NCBI GenBank assembly: GCA_007119345.1
Contig: SKPV01000245.1
Location: forward strand, 1-25,598
Origin: Halovivax sp.
GTDB taxonomy: Archaea > Halobacteriota > Halobacteria > Halobacteriales > Natrialbaceae
Direction: 5' to 3'
DNA: 25,598 bases
Of the stretch, positions 7,675 through 13,978 are shown one piece after another. The notes under the pieces were generated by a model. The model searched no databases, had not been told where the DNA came from, and worked only from the letters and a program-made list of their open reading frames with translations. The position numbers and the translations under genes were made by a program. How positions within the stretch are numbered: position 1 is the first letter of the stretch; every line of letters starts with the position of its first letter.

Positions 7675-7792
7675 GGAACCCGTCTACGTTCCGGAACCCG
7701 TCTACGTCCGCCGTACTCCGCCCGGAACCTCCCACGGAGGCTTCGGTGGTTCGGATTTCGGACGCTCCCCGGTTCGGATTTCGGACGCTCCG
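7675..7792. repeat. Two short tandem duplications (18 bp and 23 bp units)
   Basis: An 18-bp unit beginning GGAACCCGTCTACG occurs twice at 7675-7710. A different 23-bp unit beginning GGTTCGGATTTCGGACGC occurs twice at 7748-7792. Both are nearly exact. Together with the 19-bp period at 7905-7939, they show that this gap has undergone repeated local duplication. Confidence 0.75.
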
Positions 7793-8024
7793 CCCGAAAC
7801 TACGCCCACGAAGGCAAAATTATTTCCCAGGGCACGTAGTCCAGTTCTCGAGTCGCGTCGATCAGTCACAGGTCTACCACCGATCGGGATCCGGCTCGGT
7901 TTGGGGACGGCGACCGACTGTGCGGACGGCGACCGACTGCGGAGAGCCGTTCGTCCGCATCGTACTCGACGGCAAGCCGTACGAAGGGGGGACCGTTCGA
8001 AACCGTCGAACCCCGCCCTATGAC

Positions 8025-8055
8025 TACCATACCATTGAATGGTATCAGATGGTAT
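8025..8055. promoter_or_regulatory. Candidate PhaR operator: nested TACCAT/ATGGTA half-sites
   Basis: ATACCAT-TGA-ATGGTAT (8029-8045) is a perfect inverted repeat with 7-bp arms and a 3-nt centre. One extra TACCAT half-site overlaps on the left (8025-8030, 5 bp offset) and one extra ATGGTAT lies on the right (8049-8055, 10 bp offset). The cluster sits just upstream of the phaR TATA. PhaR of Haloferax mediterranei is an AbrB-fold protein known to bind the phaRP promoter, so autoregulation at this element is a reasonable inference. Confidence 0.6.
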
Positions 8056-8064
8056 AGAACGGAA

Positions 8065-8074
8065 ACGCTTATCT
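8065..8074 (+). promoter_or_regulatory. TATA box of the phaRPEC operon
   Basis: ACGCTTATCT lies about 25-34 nt before the phaR ATG at 8099, preceded by a purine-rich GGAA that fits a BRE. The spacing implies a leaderless phaR message. The operator-like repeat ends 10 bp upstream. Confidence 0.6.
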
Positions 8075-8098
8075 GTGGTGCCCACATACCAGGTAGTG

Positions 8099-8410
8099 AT
8101 GACGGACGAATCCGGCCAGTCACCCTGGTTCCCGCCCGCGATGTTCACGAAGCAGATGCAGGAAGCCGGGGAACAAGTCGCCGAGTCCCAGCAGGAGATG
8201 CTGAAGCGGATGATGCAGGCGTCCCCCGCGAACGCGTTCGATTCGGGCGTGGGACCGATGAGTCTGGGCACGGCGACCTTCAAGGCCCGCGTCCAGAGCG
8301 GCGGCCGGATCAGCATTCCCGACGCCGAGCGGGAGGCCCTCGACATCGAGGAGGGCGACATCGTCCAGACCATCGTCGTCCCCGTCAAGCGGGATCGAGA
8401 CGACAGCTAA
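8099..8410 (+). CDS. phaR: PhaR, AbrB-fold regulator of PHA synthesis
   Basis: 103 aa. Residues about 58-95 form a SpoVT/AbrB swapped-hairpin domain (FKARVQSGGRISIPDAEREA, then LDIEEGDIVQTIVVPV). The first about 55 residues are amphipathic and Met/Gln-rich (QMQEAGEQVAESQQEMLKRMMQA) and could contact granules or PhaP. In Haloferax mediterranei PhaR binds both DNA and PHA granules and controls phaRP. ATG 8099 was chosen because the TATA spacing fits; an in-frame GTG immediately precedes it. It is the first gene of the operon, 28 nt before phaP. The inverted repeat upstream is the likely autoregulatory site. Confidence 0.88.
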   Translation: MTDESGQSPWFPPAMFTKQMQEAGEQVAESQQEMLKRMMQASPANAFDSGVGPMSLGTATFKARVQSGGRISIPDAEREALDIEEGDIVQTIVVPVKRDRDDS

Positions 8411-8438
8411 GCGAACACCCGACACCCAACACACACCC

Positions 8439-8924
8439 ATGACACAGAACCCCATCACCCAGATGTTCGACGCACAGCGCACCGCTATCCAGCAGAGCCA
8501 GTCGCTCACCCACGACGCGATCGAAGCCCAGCGGGCCTCGTTCGAGGCCGCCGTCGACGCCGTCGAGGCGTCGGAGTCGATGGTCGAGGGCAACGTGACC
8601 CTCGCCCGCAACGCGATCCACGCCACCTTCGACGCGATGGAGGCCAACGCCCCCGAAGATTCGGTCGACTTCGCCGAGCTTCGGACGTTCGTCGACGAAC
8701 AGTTCGACGCCGCCACCGAGGTCCAGCACCAGTCGCTGGAGGCGCTCGCCGAGTCCATCGAGGAATCCGGCGCCGCCTTCGACGAGTTCGCCGCCAACTA
8801 CGCCGAGGTCGTCGACTCCTCGTTCGACGCCTACCTCGACGCTCACGAGCAGGTCGAACGCAACGTCGACGAGTTCGCCGCCCGCGTCGAAGAGAGCGCC
8901 GAAGAGATCGACATCTCGGCCTGA
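8439..8924 (+). CDS. phaP: PhaP, archaeal phasin (PHA granule coat protein)
   Basis: 161 aa, almost wholly alpha-helical and acidic, without cysteines or membrane segments. Heptad-like spacing of Ala, Leu, Val and Phe (for example DAIEAQRASFEAAVDAVEA and DEFAANYAEVVDSSFDAYLDAHEQVERNVDEFA) fits a phasin that lies amphipathically on the polyester granule. The assignment rests largely on position between phaR and phaE, as in the phaRPEC cluster of Haloferax mediterranei, and on similar length. No ribosome-binding site is evident before ATG 8439; the leader is A/C-rich. Phasins limit granule size and keep granules from fusing. Confidence 0.83.
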   Translation: MTQNPITQMFDAQRTAIQQSQSLTHDAIEAQRASFEAAVDAVEASESMVEGNVTLARNAIHATFDAMEANAPEDSVDFAELRTFVDEQFDAATEVQHQSLEALAESIEESGAAFDEFAANYAEVVDSSFDAYLDAHEQVERNVDEFAARVEESAEEIDISA

Positions 8925-8962
8925 GCGACAGGTTTTCCCGTAATCGCACCCAATTTTTGATC

Positions 8963-9508
8963 ATGTCAGATACCCCAACGGAGAGCCAGAACTGGAACGC
9001 GTTCGTCGAGCAGTGGAACGAACAGTTCATGGACGCGGTCGAACAGAACATGGAAGCGCAGGCCCAGTTCGTCGAGAGCTGGTCCGAGGCGGTCGAGGAA
9101 GCCACCGGCGAGGACGAGATCGCCGACGGCGTCGAGGGCTACGCCCGCGCCTACGAGGCCTGGATGACGGCCTCGAACCAGATGGTCGAGCGGCTGAACG
9201 ACGTCGCCGAGGGCGAGGACGTCGAGTTCGAGGAGTTCCGCGACATCTGGCTGAACACGGCCAACGAGGCGTTCAAGGAGGTCATGTCGACGACGGCCTT
9301 CGCCCGGCTCACGGGCGAGACCGTCGGCGACGTGTTAGAGCTCCAGCAACGAGCCGACGAGGCCGCAGAAGAGACGCTCCACACCCTGAGCATGCCGACC
9401 CACTCGGACGTCGTCGAGGTCGGCGACCGCCTCGTCGAACTCGAGCGACGCCAGCACGCCGTCGAGACGAAGCTCGAGCGCGTCCTCGAACACCTCGAGG
9501 AAGAATGA
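8963..9508 (+). CDS. phaE: PhaE, class III PHA synthase subunit
   Basis: 181 aa, the length of haloarchaeal PhaE. It is the non-catalytic partner that activates PhaC. Helical and acidic, with an N-terminal Trp/Phe-rich part (NWNAFVEQWNEQFMDAVEQNMEAQ), a middle segment FEEFRDIWLNTANEAFKEVM that resembles the conserved PhaE core, and a C-terminal coiled coil (about 150-181, VGDRLVELERRQHAVETKLE). I chose ATG 8963 over the TTG two codons earlier. Its stop overlaps the phaC start (ATGA at 9505-9508), which indicates translational coupling and equal output of the two subunits. Confidence 0.92.
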   Translation: MSDTPTESQNWNAFVEQWNEQFMDAVEQNMEAQAQFVESWSEAVEEATGEDEIADGVEGYARAYEAWMTASNQMVERLNDVAEGEDVEFEEFRDIWLNTANEAFKEVMSTTAFARLTGETVGDVLELQQRADEAAEETLHTLSMPTHSDVVEVGDRLVELERRQHAVETKLERVLEHLEEE

Positions 9509-11115
9509 TCATGAAAAATCCCTTCGCGCTCGCGCTGGACGTGCAGCGTCGGACGTGGGAGGGGGCCGCCGAGTTCGCCGAGAAGTCGGGCGTCGCGCCG
9601 GACCGAGCGGAGACGCTGAACGAGGTCGAGGTGGGCCAGACGCCCAGCGAGGTCGTCTACGAGGAGAACAAACTCGAGCTCCTCCACTACGAGCCCCGAA
9701 CCGACGAACAACACGACGTCCCGATCCTGGTCACGTACGCGCTGATCAACAAGCCGTACATTCTGGACCTGCAGCCGGATCGATCGGTGATCAAGACGCT
9801 GCTCGAGGAGGGCTTCGACGTCTACATGATCGACTGGAACGAGCCGTCCGAGCTCGACCGGTCGCTCACGCTCGACGACTACGTCTCGCGGTACATCGAC
9901 AACTGCGTCGACGTCGTCCGGGAGCGCTCCGGCCAGGACTCCATCAACATCCTCGGCTACTGCATGGGCGGCACGATGTCGGTCATGTACGCCTCGCTGT
10001 TCCCCGAGAAGGTCCGGAACCTCGGACTGATGGCCGCCGGCCTCTGTTTCGACGACACGGGCGGCGTCCTCGAGCTCTGGGGCGGCGACGAGTTCTACGA
10101 CCCCGAGACGGTCACCGAGACGTTCGACAACGTCCCGGCCGGCTTTCTCGACGTCGGCTTCGCCCTGATGGATCCCGTGGCGAACAACGTGACGAAGTAC
10201 GTCCGATTCTACGACAACGTGGAGGACGAGGACTTCGTCGAGAACTTCGCGCGCATGGAAGCGTGGCTCTCGGACGGCATCGACGTCGCCGGCAAGACCT
10301 ACGAGCAGTTCATCCGCGACATCTACCAGGGGAACAAGCTCTACGAGAACGAGCTCTACCTCGACGGCACGCACGTCGACCTCGAGAACATCGACATGCC
10401 CGTCCTCAACATCGTCGCCGAGTACGACCACCTCATCCCGCCGGCGGCCTCGAAGCCGTTCAACGAGAAGGTCGCGAGCGAGGACACCACGGTGATGGAG
10501 TTCGCCACCGGCCACATCGGGATGTCCGTCTCCTCGCGGAGCCACGCCGAACTCTGGCCCGACGTCTCCGAGTGGTTCGAACAGCGTTCCAACGGCGAGG
10601 TGTCGGCCGAGCCCGAGGAGCCGGAACCGGCCGAGGCCGACGCAGCCCTCGCGGAGGATGCCGTCGCCGACGAGACCGGCGCCGAGGACCTCACCGACGG
10701 TGGATCGGCGGTCGAGGTCGACTCCGGGTCGATCGGCGACGACGAGACGGCCGGCGAGGCCGCGGAGTCCGACGCCGAACTCGACGCCGCGACGGACAGT
10801 CTGGGCGACGATCCGTCCGAGTCGGAGATCGTCGAGCGGTCCGACGACGACGTCCAGGAAGAGCCGGCCGAACCGGGCGAACTGACCGTCGACGAGGACG
10901 TCGCCGACGAGCTCGTCGAGGAAGACCTCGGCGACGACGAGGACGACCTCACGGACCTGAGCGGGGTCGGCCGGGCCTACGCCGAGGACCTTCACGAGGC
11001 CGGCATCCGACGCTTCGACCAGCTCGCGGCCGCCGACGCCGAAGCGCTCGCCGAGCGGACCGGCATCGCCGAGAGCCGGATCGAAGACTGGATCGAACAG
11101 GTCGCCGATCGATAG
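9505..11115 (+). CDS. phaC: PhaC, class III PHA synthase with C-terminal helix-hairpin-helix-like extension
   Basis: 536 aa. It polymerises (R)-3-hydroxyacyl-CoA to PHA at the granule surface with PhaE. The alpha/beta-hydrolase core is at about 45-360: lipase-like box GYCMGG with nucleophile Cys153, Asp308 in AEYDHLIPP, and His337 in ATGHIGMS. Residues about 362-480 are a very acidic, lysine-free linker rich in Asp, Glu and Ala. Residues about 481-536 are a compact segment, LSGVGRAYAEDLHEAGI followed by TGIAESRIEDWIEQ, which reads as paired helix-hairpin-helix motifs. Haloarchaeal PhaC normally has a C-terminal extension, but the HhH end is notable. ATG 9505 overlaps the phaE stop; ATG 9511 is the alternative start. 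Confidence 0.96.
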   Translation: MIMKNPFALALDVQRRTWEGAAEFAEKSGVAPDRAETLNEVEVGQTPSEVVYEENKLELLHYEPRTDEQHDVPILVTYALINKPYILDLQPDRSVIKTLLEEGFDVYMIDWNEPSELDRSLTLDDYVSRYIDNCVDVVRERSGQDSINILGYCMGGTMSVMYASLFPEKVRNLGLMAAGLCFDDTGGVLELWGGDEFYDPETVTETFDNVPAGFLDVGFALMDPVANNVTKYVRFYDNVEDEDFVENFARMEAWLSDGIDVAGKTYEQFIRDIYQGNKLYENELYLDGTHVDLENIDMPVLNIVAEYDHLIPPAASKPFNEKVASEDTTVMEFATGHIGMSVSSRSHAELWPDVSEWFEQRSNGEVSAEPEEPEPAEADAALAEDAVADETGAEDLTDGGSAVEVDSGSIGDDETAGEAAESDAELDAATDSLGDDPSESEIVERSDDDVQEEPAEPGELTVDEDVADELVEEDLGDDEDDLTDLSGVGRAYAEDLHEAGIRRFDQLAAADAEALAERTGIAESRIEDWIEQVADR

Positions 11116-11169
11116 CGACCGTCGGCTCGATGCGCGACGACGAACGCCCTCGGTCCCCCGGGCGTTTCT

Positions 11170-11335
11170 CGAAACGTTTTCTCGACGACGCGCCCGCACC
11201 GCTTCTCCGGCGACACGCCCGATCCGTTCCCTAGGCGACGGGCTCTCCGACGACACGCCCGGGTCGGCCCCTGGCGACGGGCTCTCCGACGACACGCCCG
11301 CACCGTTTCCTCGACGGTCGTCCGCACCCGTCCCC
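11170..11335. repeat. Degenerate tandem array after phaC (39-bp period at its core)
   Basis: Variants of CGACGACACGCCCGCACCG recur five to six times. The clearest part is a 28-bp block beginning GGCGACGGGCTCTCCGACG, found exactly at 11234 and again at 11273, a 39-bp period. Flanking copies are shorter and diverged. The block contains no open gene. Confidence 0.75.
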
Positions 11336-11465
11336 TACCCGTCAGTAACGGGTGGATATGCGTCCGGTTCGCCGACGCACCGGCGCCGTCGATCGCCGTC
11401 CGGTCCGCCGGATCGGCGACCTCGCAGATAACCGTCGGCCGTCACCGAGGGCGGCGGTTGGGCAC

Positions 11466-11474
11466 CTTATTTAC
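11466..11474 (+). promoter_or_regulatory. TATA box of phaB
   Basis: CTTATTTAC lies 27-35 nt before ATG 11501, in GC-rich flanks. It is consistent with a leaderless transcript and with phaB being expressed apart from phaRPEC. Confidence 0.6.
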
Positions 11475-11500
11475 CACCGGCCGTGTAACGTTCGCTTATC

Positions 11501-12244
11501 ATGTCCATGGACGGGCGTACGTGCGTCGTCACGGGATCGGCTCGAGGGATCGGCCGCGGGATCGCCGAGCGCCTGGGCGAGGAGGGCGCCAACGTGGTCA
11601 TCAACTACCGCACCTCCGAGGGCGACGCCCACGAGGCCGTAGAAGCCGTCGAGGACGCCGGGGGGCGCGCGATCACGGCCGAGGCGGACGTCACCGACCG
11701 CGAGCAGGTCGAGCGGATGCGCGAGGTCTGCCACGAGGCGTTCGGACCGGTCGACGTCCTCGTGAACAACGCGGGAATCACGGCCGACACGCAGTTCGTC
11801 GAGATGAGTCGCGCAGAGTGGGATCGCGTGATCGACGTCAACCTCGGCGGGATGTTCAACTGCAGTCAAACCTTCTACGACGACATCTGGGAATCCGACG
11901 AGGGTCGACTCATCAACATCTCGAGCGTGGTCGGCAAGCAGGGCAACTTCGGCCAGGCGAACTACGCCGCGGCCAAGAGCGGCATGTTCGGGTTCACCCG
12001 GTCGATCGCCCTCGAGCTCGCGCGCTCGGGTTCGACGGCCAACGTCGTCGCCCCCGGGTACACCCGCACCGACATGATCGAGACGGTCCCCGACAAGGTG
12101 CTCGATCGGATCGTCTCCGGCGTCCCGCTGGAGCGCCTCGCCGAGGTCGAAGACGTCGCCGCCGTCGTCACGTTCCTCTCGGGGCGGGAATCGTCGTACA
12201 TCACGGGCGAGATCATCGACGTCAACGGCGGGATGGACCTGTAA
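11501..12244 (+). CDS. phaB: Acetoacetyl-CoA reductase PhaB (SDR family)
   Basis: 247 aa short-chain dehydrogenase/reductase. It is expected to reduce acetoacetyl-CoA (or 3-ketovaleryl-CoA) to the (R)-3-hydroxyacyl-CoA used by PhaEC. Cofactor motif TGSARGIG is at about 12-19, NNAG near residue 90, catalytic Ser in NISSVVGKQGNFGQ, and YAAAKSG holds the Tyr and Lys. The end, SSYITGEIIDVNGGMDL, is the usual FabG-type C-terminus. The family cannot be told from FabG by motifs alone. Position after phaC, with no archaeal fatty-acid synthase cycle to serve, supports PhaB. ATG 11501 fits the TATA spacing; ATG 11507 is an alternative. Confidence 0.88.
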   Translation: MSMDGRTCVVTGSARGIGRGIAERLGEEGANVVINYRTSEGDAHEAVEAVEDAGGRAITAEADVTDREQVERMREVCHEAFGPVDVLVNNAGITADTQFVEMSRAEWDRVIDVNLGGMFNCSQTFYDDIWESDEGRLINISSVVGKQGNFGQANYAAAKSGMFGFTRSIALELARSGSTANVVAPGYTRTDMIETVPDKVLDRIVSGVPLERLAEVEDVAAVVTFLSGRESSYITGEIIDVNGGMDL

Positions 12245-12411
12245 CGTCCGTTCGGATCCTCGTACCGATCTCCCGGTTCAATTTCGGATTCTGGTATCGC
12301 GACCGGTCGCGGCCCCGTCTCGATCGTCGCACACCGTGCGCAGCGACCGTCGCGGCGAAGGACGCCCTCGACGATCTCGCACCAGCCGTCGGACGTTGGT
12401 TCCCGACCCCC

Positions 12412-12429
12412 GCTAAAATATATTTTAGC
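12412..12429. promoter_or_regulatory. 18-bp perfect palindrome containing the psmB-psmA TATA box
   Basis: GCTAAAATATATTTTAGC is fully self-complementary. Its AT core is the best TATA candidate for the proteasome pair, 36-53 nt before the ATG at 12465, which leaves a leader of roughly 10-20 nt. A second small inverted repeat, TAAC-A-GTTA, follows at 12430-12438. A perfect palindrome over a TATA box is a natural repressor site, although it could also simply be an AT-rich promoter core. Confidence 0.6.
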
Positions 12430-12464
12430 TAACAGTTAACGGCGGGCGCGCCGACCGATCGTGC

Positions 12465-13181
12465 ATGGATCCGATACCGAACCCGAGGGATCGAACGCGC
12501 ACGAGCGAGGAATCGGCGGGGGGCACCCGCGGTCTCACGACCGGGACGACGACGGTCGGCCTCGCCGGCGCCGACGGCGTCGTCCTGGCCGCCGACGCTC
12601 GCGCGAGCCTCGCCGGGCGATTCGTGACGAACCGGTCGATGCGGAAGGTCGAGCCGGTCGGCGACGGGGCCGCGGTCGCGTTCTCCGGCGGCGTCGGCGA
12701 CGCGCAGGGGTTCGTCCGGACCCTCCGCGCCCAGCGGCGGCTGTACGAACTCCGCCACGATCGACCGCCCGCGGCGGGGACGCTCGCGTCCGTCGCCGCG
12801 GAGCGGACTCGTTCCGGCCGGTTCCCCTCCCTGTGGCTCCTGCTCGGGGGACTGGACGACGAGCCCGCGGTGTACGAGATCGATCCCGCCGGAGGCGTGA
12901 TGGCGACCGAGTACGCCGCGGGAGGGAGCGGGATGCAACTCGCGTACGGGGCGCTCGAACGGTCCTACGAACCCGGTCTGGATCTCGACGCGCTGCGATC
13001 GGTCGCCGCGGAGGCCCTCGCGGGAGCGGCCGAGCGGGACGCGGCCAGCGGCGACGGGATGACGCTGGCGACGATCACCGAGGACGGAACCGCGATCGAG
13101 ACCTGCGACGAGCTCGGCGCGCGAGCGCTCGAGGCGGTCGCGGGCGACGCCGCCGGCGCGACCGACGAGGAGGTGGCCTGA
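12465..13181 (+). CDS. psmB: Proteasome beta subunit (catalytic, second-copy type)
   Basis: 238 aa. Catalytic subunit of the 20S proteasome. The propeptide (residues 1-27) ends LTTG, and the mature N-terminal nucleophile would be Thr28 in TTTVGLAG. In mature numbering Asp17 is conserved (AADARAS), the catalytic Lys is in MRKVEP shifted by one residue through a loop insertion, and AERDAASGDGM holds the conserved Asp and Ser. FSGGVGDAQGF is also conserved. All active-site residues are present, so it should be active. The psmA start follows 1 nt after the stop (TGAGATG). In archaea alpha and beta genes are usually apart, and haloarchaea often carry more than one copy, so this pair may be an accessory proteasome. 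Confidence 0.92.
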   Translation: MDPIPNPRDRTRTSEESAGGTRGLTTGTTTVGLAGADGVVLAADARASLAGRFVTNRSMRKVEPVGDGAAVAFSGGVGDAQGFVRTLRAQRRLYELRHDRPPAAGTLASVAAERTRSGRFPSLWLLLGGLDDEPAVYEIDPAGGVMATEYAAGGSGMQLAYGALERSYEPGLDLDALRSVAAEALAGAAERDAASGDGMTLATITEDGTAIETCDELGARALEAVAGDAAGATDEEVA

Positions 13182-13182
13182 G

Positions 13183-13959
13183 ATGGACGGCGGCGCCCGC
13201 CAGCAGGCCTACGACCGCGGGCACACCATATTCTCACCGGACGGCCGACTCTATCAGGTCGAGTACGCCCGCGAGGCCGTCGAGCGGGGCTCGCCCGCGG
13301 TCGGCGTGCGGACGGACGGCGGGGTCGTCCTCGCGGCGCGCAAGCGTCTCGGGTCGCCGCTGCTCGAACCGGAGAGCGTCTCGAAGGTCCATCGCGTCGA
13401 CGACCATCTCGCGGTCGCCTCCGCCGGCCACGCCGCCGACGCCCGGCGACTGGTCGAGGAGGCCCGCGTCGCGAGCCAGCGTCACCGGCTGCGCTACGAC
13501 GAGCCGATGCCCGCCGAATCGTTGACGACCGCCCTCGCCGACGAGGTCCAGGAGCGCACCCAGACCGGCGGCGCGCGACCGTACGGCGCCGCGCTGCTGG
13601 TGGCCGGCGCGGACGCCGCCGCGAGCGGGGTCGGAGAACCGTCTGCGAACGACGTCGAGAAGCGGTTCCGCCTCTTCGAGGTGGATCCGAGCGGGACGCC
13701 GTACGGGTGGCGCGCGACGGCGATCGGCAACGGCTCCTCCGGGCTGCGCGGCTACGTCGAGGCGGAACTGGCCGAGCGAGACGCGGCCGCGGCGACGCTC
13801 GACGGCGGCGTCGAACTGGCCCTCGGCGCCCTGACGAGCGGCGAGGAGACCGAACCGGAGCCCGCGGCGTTCGAGTGCTGGACGATCGGTCCGGGGCCGA
13901 CGATCGATCCGCGGTCGACCGACGAGATCGCCGCGACGCTGGGCGGGGCGGCGTCCTGA
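13183..13959 (+). CDS. psmA: Proteasome alpha subunit
   Basis: 258 aa. Forms the outer rings that gate the 20S chamber and dock the PAN/Cdc48 ATPases. The alpha signature YDRGHTIFSPDGRLYQVEYARE is at about 10-31, starting just after a short gating tail. SVSKVHRVDDHLAVASAGHAADARRLV follows and contains the Lys expected in the pocket for HbYX tails. The region from about 135 to 170 has an Ala/Gly-rich insertion (VAGADAAASGVGEPSANDVEKRF) that is longer than in the common haloarchaeal alpha1. The gene is coupled to psmB, so a matched alpha-beta pair is likely. Confidence 0.92.
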   Translation: MDGGARQQAYDRGHTIFSPDGRLYQVEYAREAVERGSPAVGVRTDGGVVLAARKRLGSPLLEPESVSKVHRVDDHLAVASAGHAADARRLVEEARVASQRHRLRYDEPMPAESLTTALADEVQERTQTGGARPYGAALLVAGADAAASGVGEPSANDVEKRFRLFEVDPSGTPYGWRATAIGNGSSGLRGYVEAELAERDAAAATLDGGVELALGALTSGEETEPEPAAFECWTIGPGPTIDPRSTDEIAATLGGAAS

Positions 13960-13978
13960 CGGACGGACTCCACGCCCG

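Larger units (their letters stand above)
7523..8098. other. Long regulatory gap between phaJ and phaR
   Basis: 576 bp without a credible gene. From left to right it holds the phaJ TATA (about 7544-7551); the palindrome GAAACGTTTC (7572-7581) and a near-palindrome GTTTCCG-AA-CGGAAAC (7626-7641); a 7-bp GC-rich hairpin (7644-7665); two short tandem duplications of 18 bp (7675-7710) and 23 bp (7748-7792); an AT-rich AAAATTATTT at 7817-7826; a 16-bp direct repeat with 19-bp period (7905-7939); and the operator-like cluster and TATA of phaR. No start-to-stop frame with haloarchaeal coding character was found. Confidence 0.7.
11116..11500. other. Gap between phaC and phaB with repeats and phaB promoter
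   Basis: 385 bp with no gene. It starts with a 19-bp element (11170-11188) nearly identical to one upstream of phaJ, continues with a degenerate tandem array to about 11335, and ends with the phaB TATA (11466-11474). The promoter and the gap show that phaB is a separate transcription unit. Confidence 0.7.

Noticed and set aside
9151..11295. 714-codon minus-strand frame over phaE-phaC
   Set aside because: Antisense shadow typical of GC-rich genomes; Val/Leu/Arg/Asp pattern without domains, while phaE and phaC on the plus strand have clear motifs.
3994..12244. CaiB-like CoA transferase as part of the PHA cluster
   Set aside because: It is on the minus strand and separated from phaJ by the phosphohexomutase and an array; no shared promoter or motif supports a functional link.
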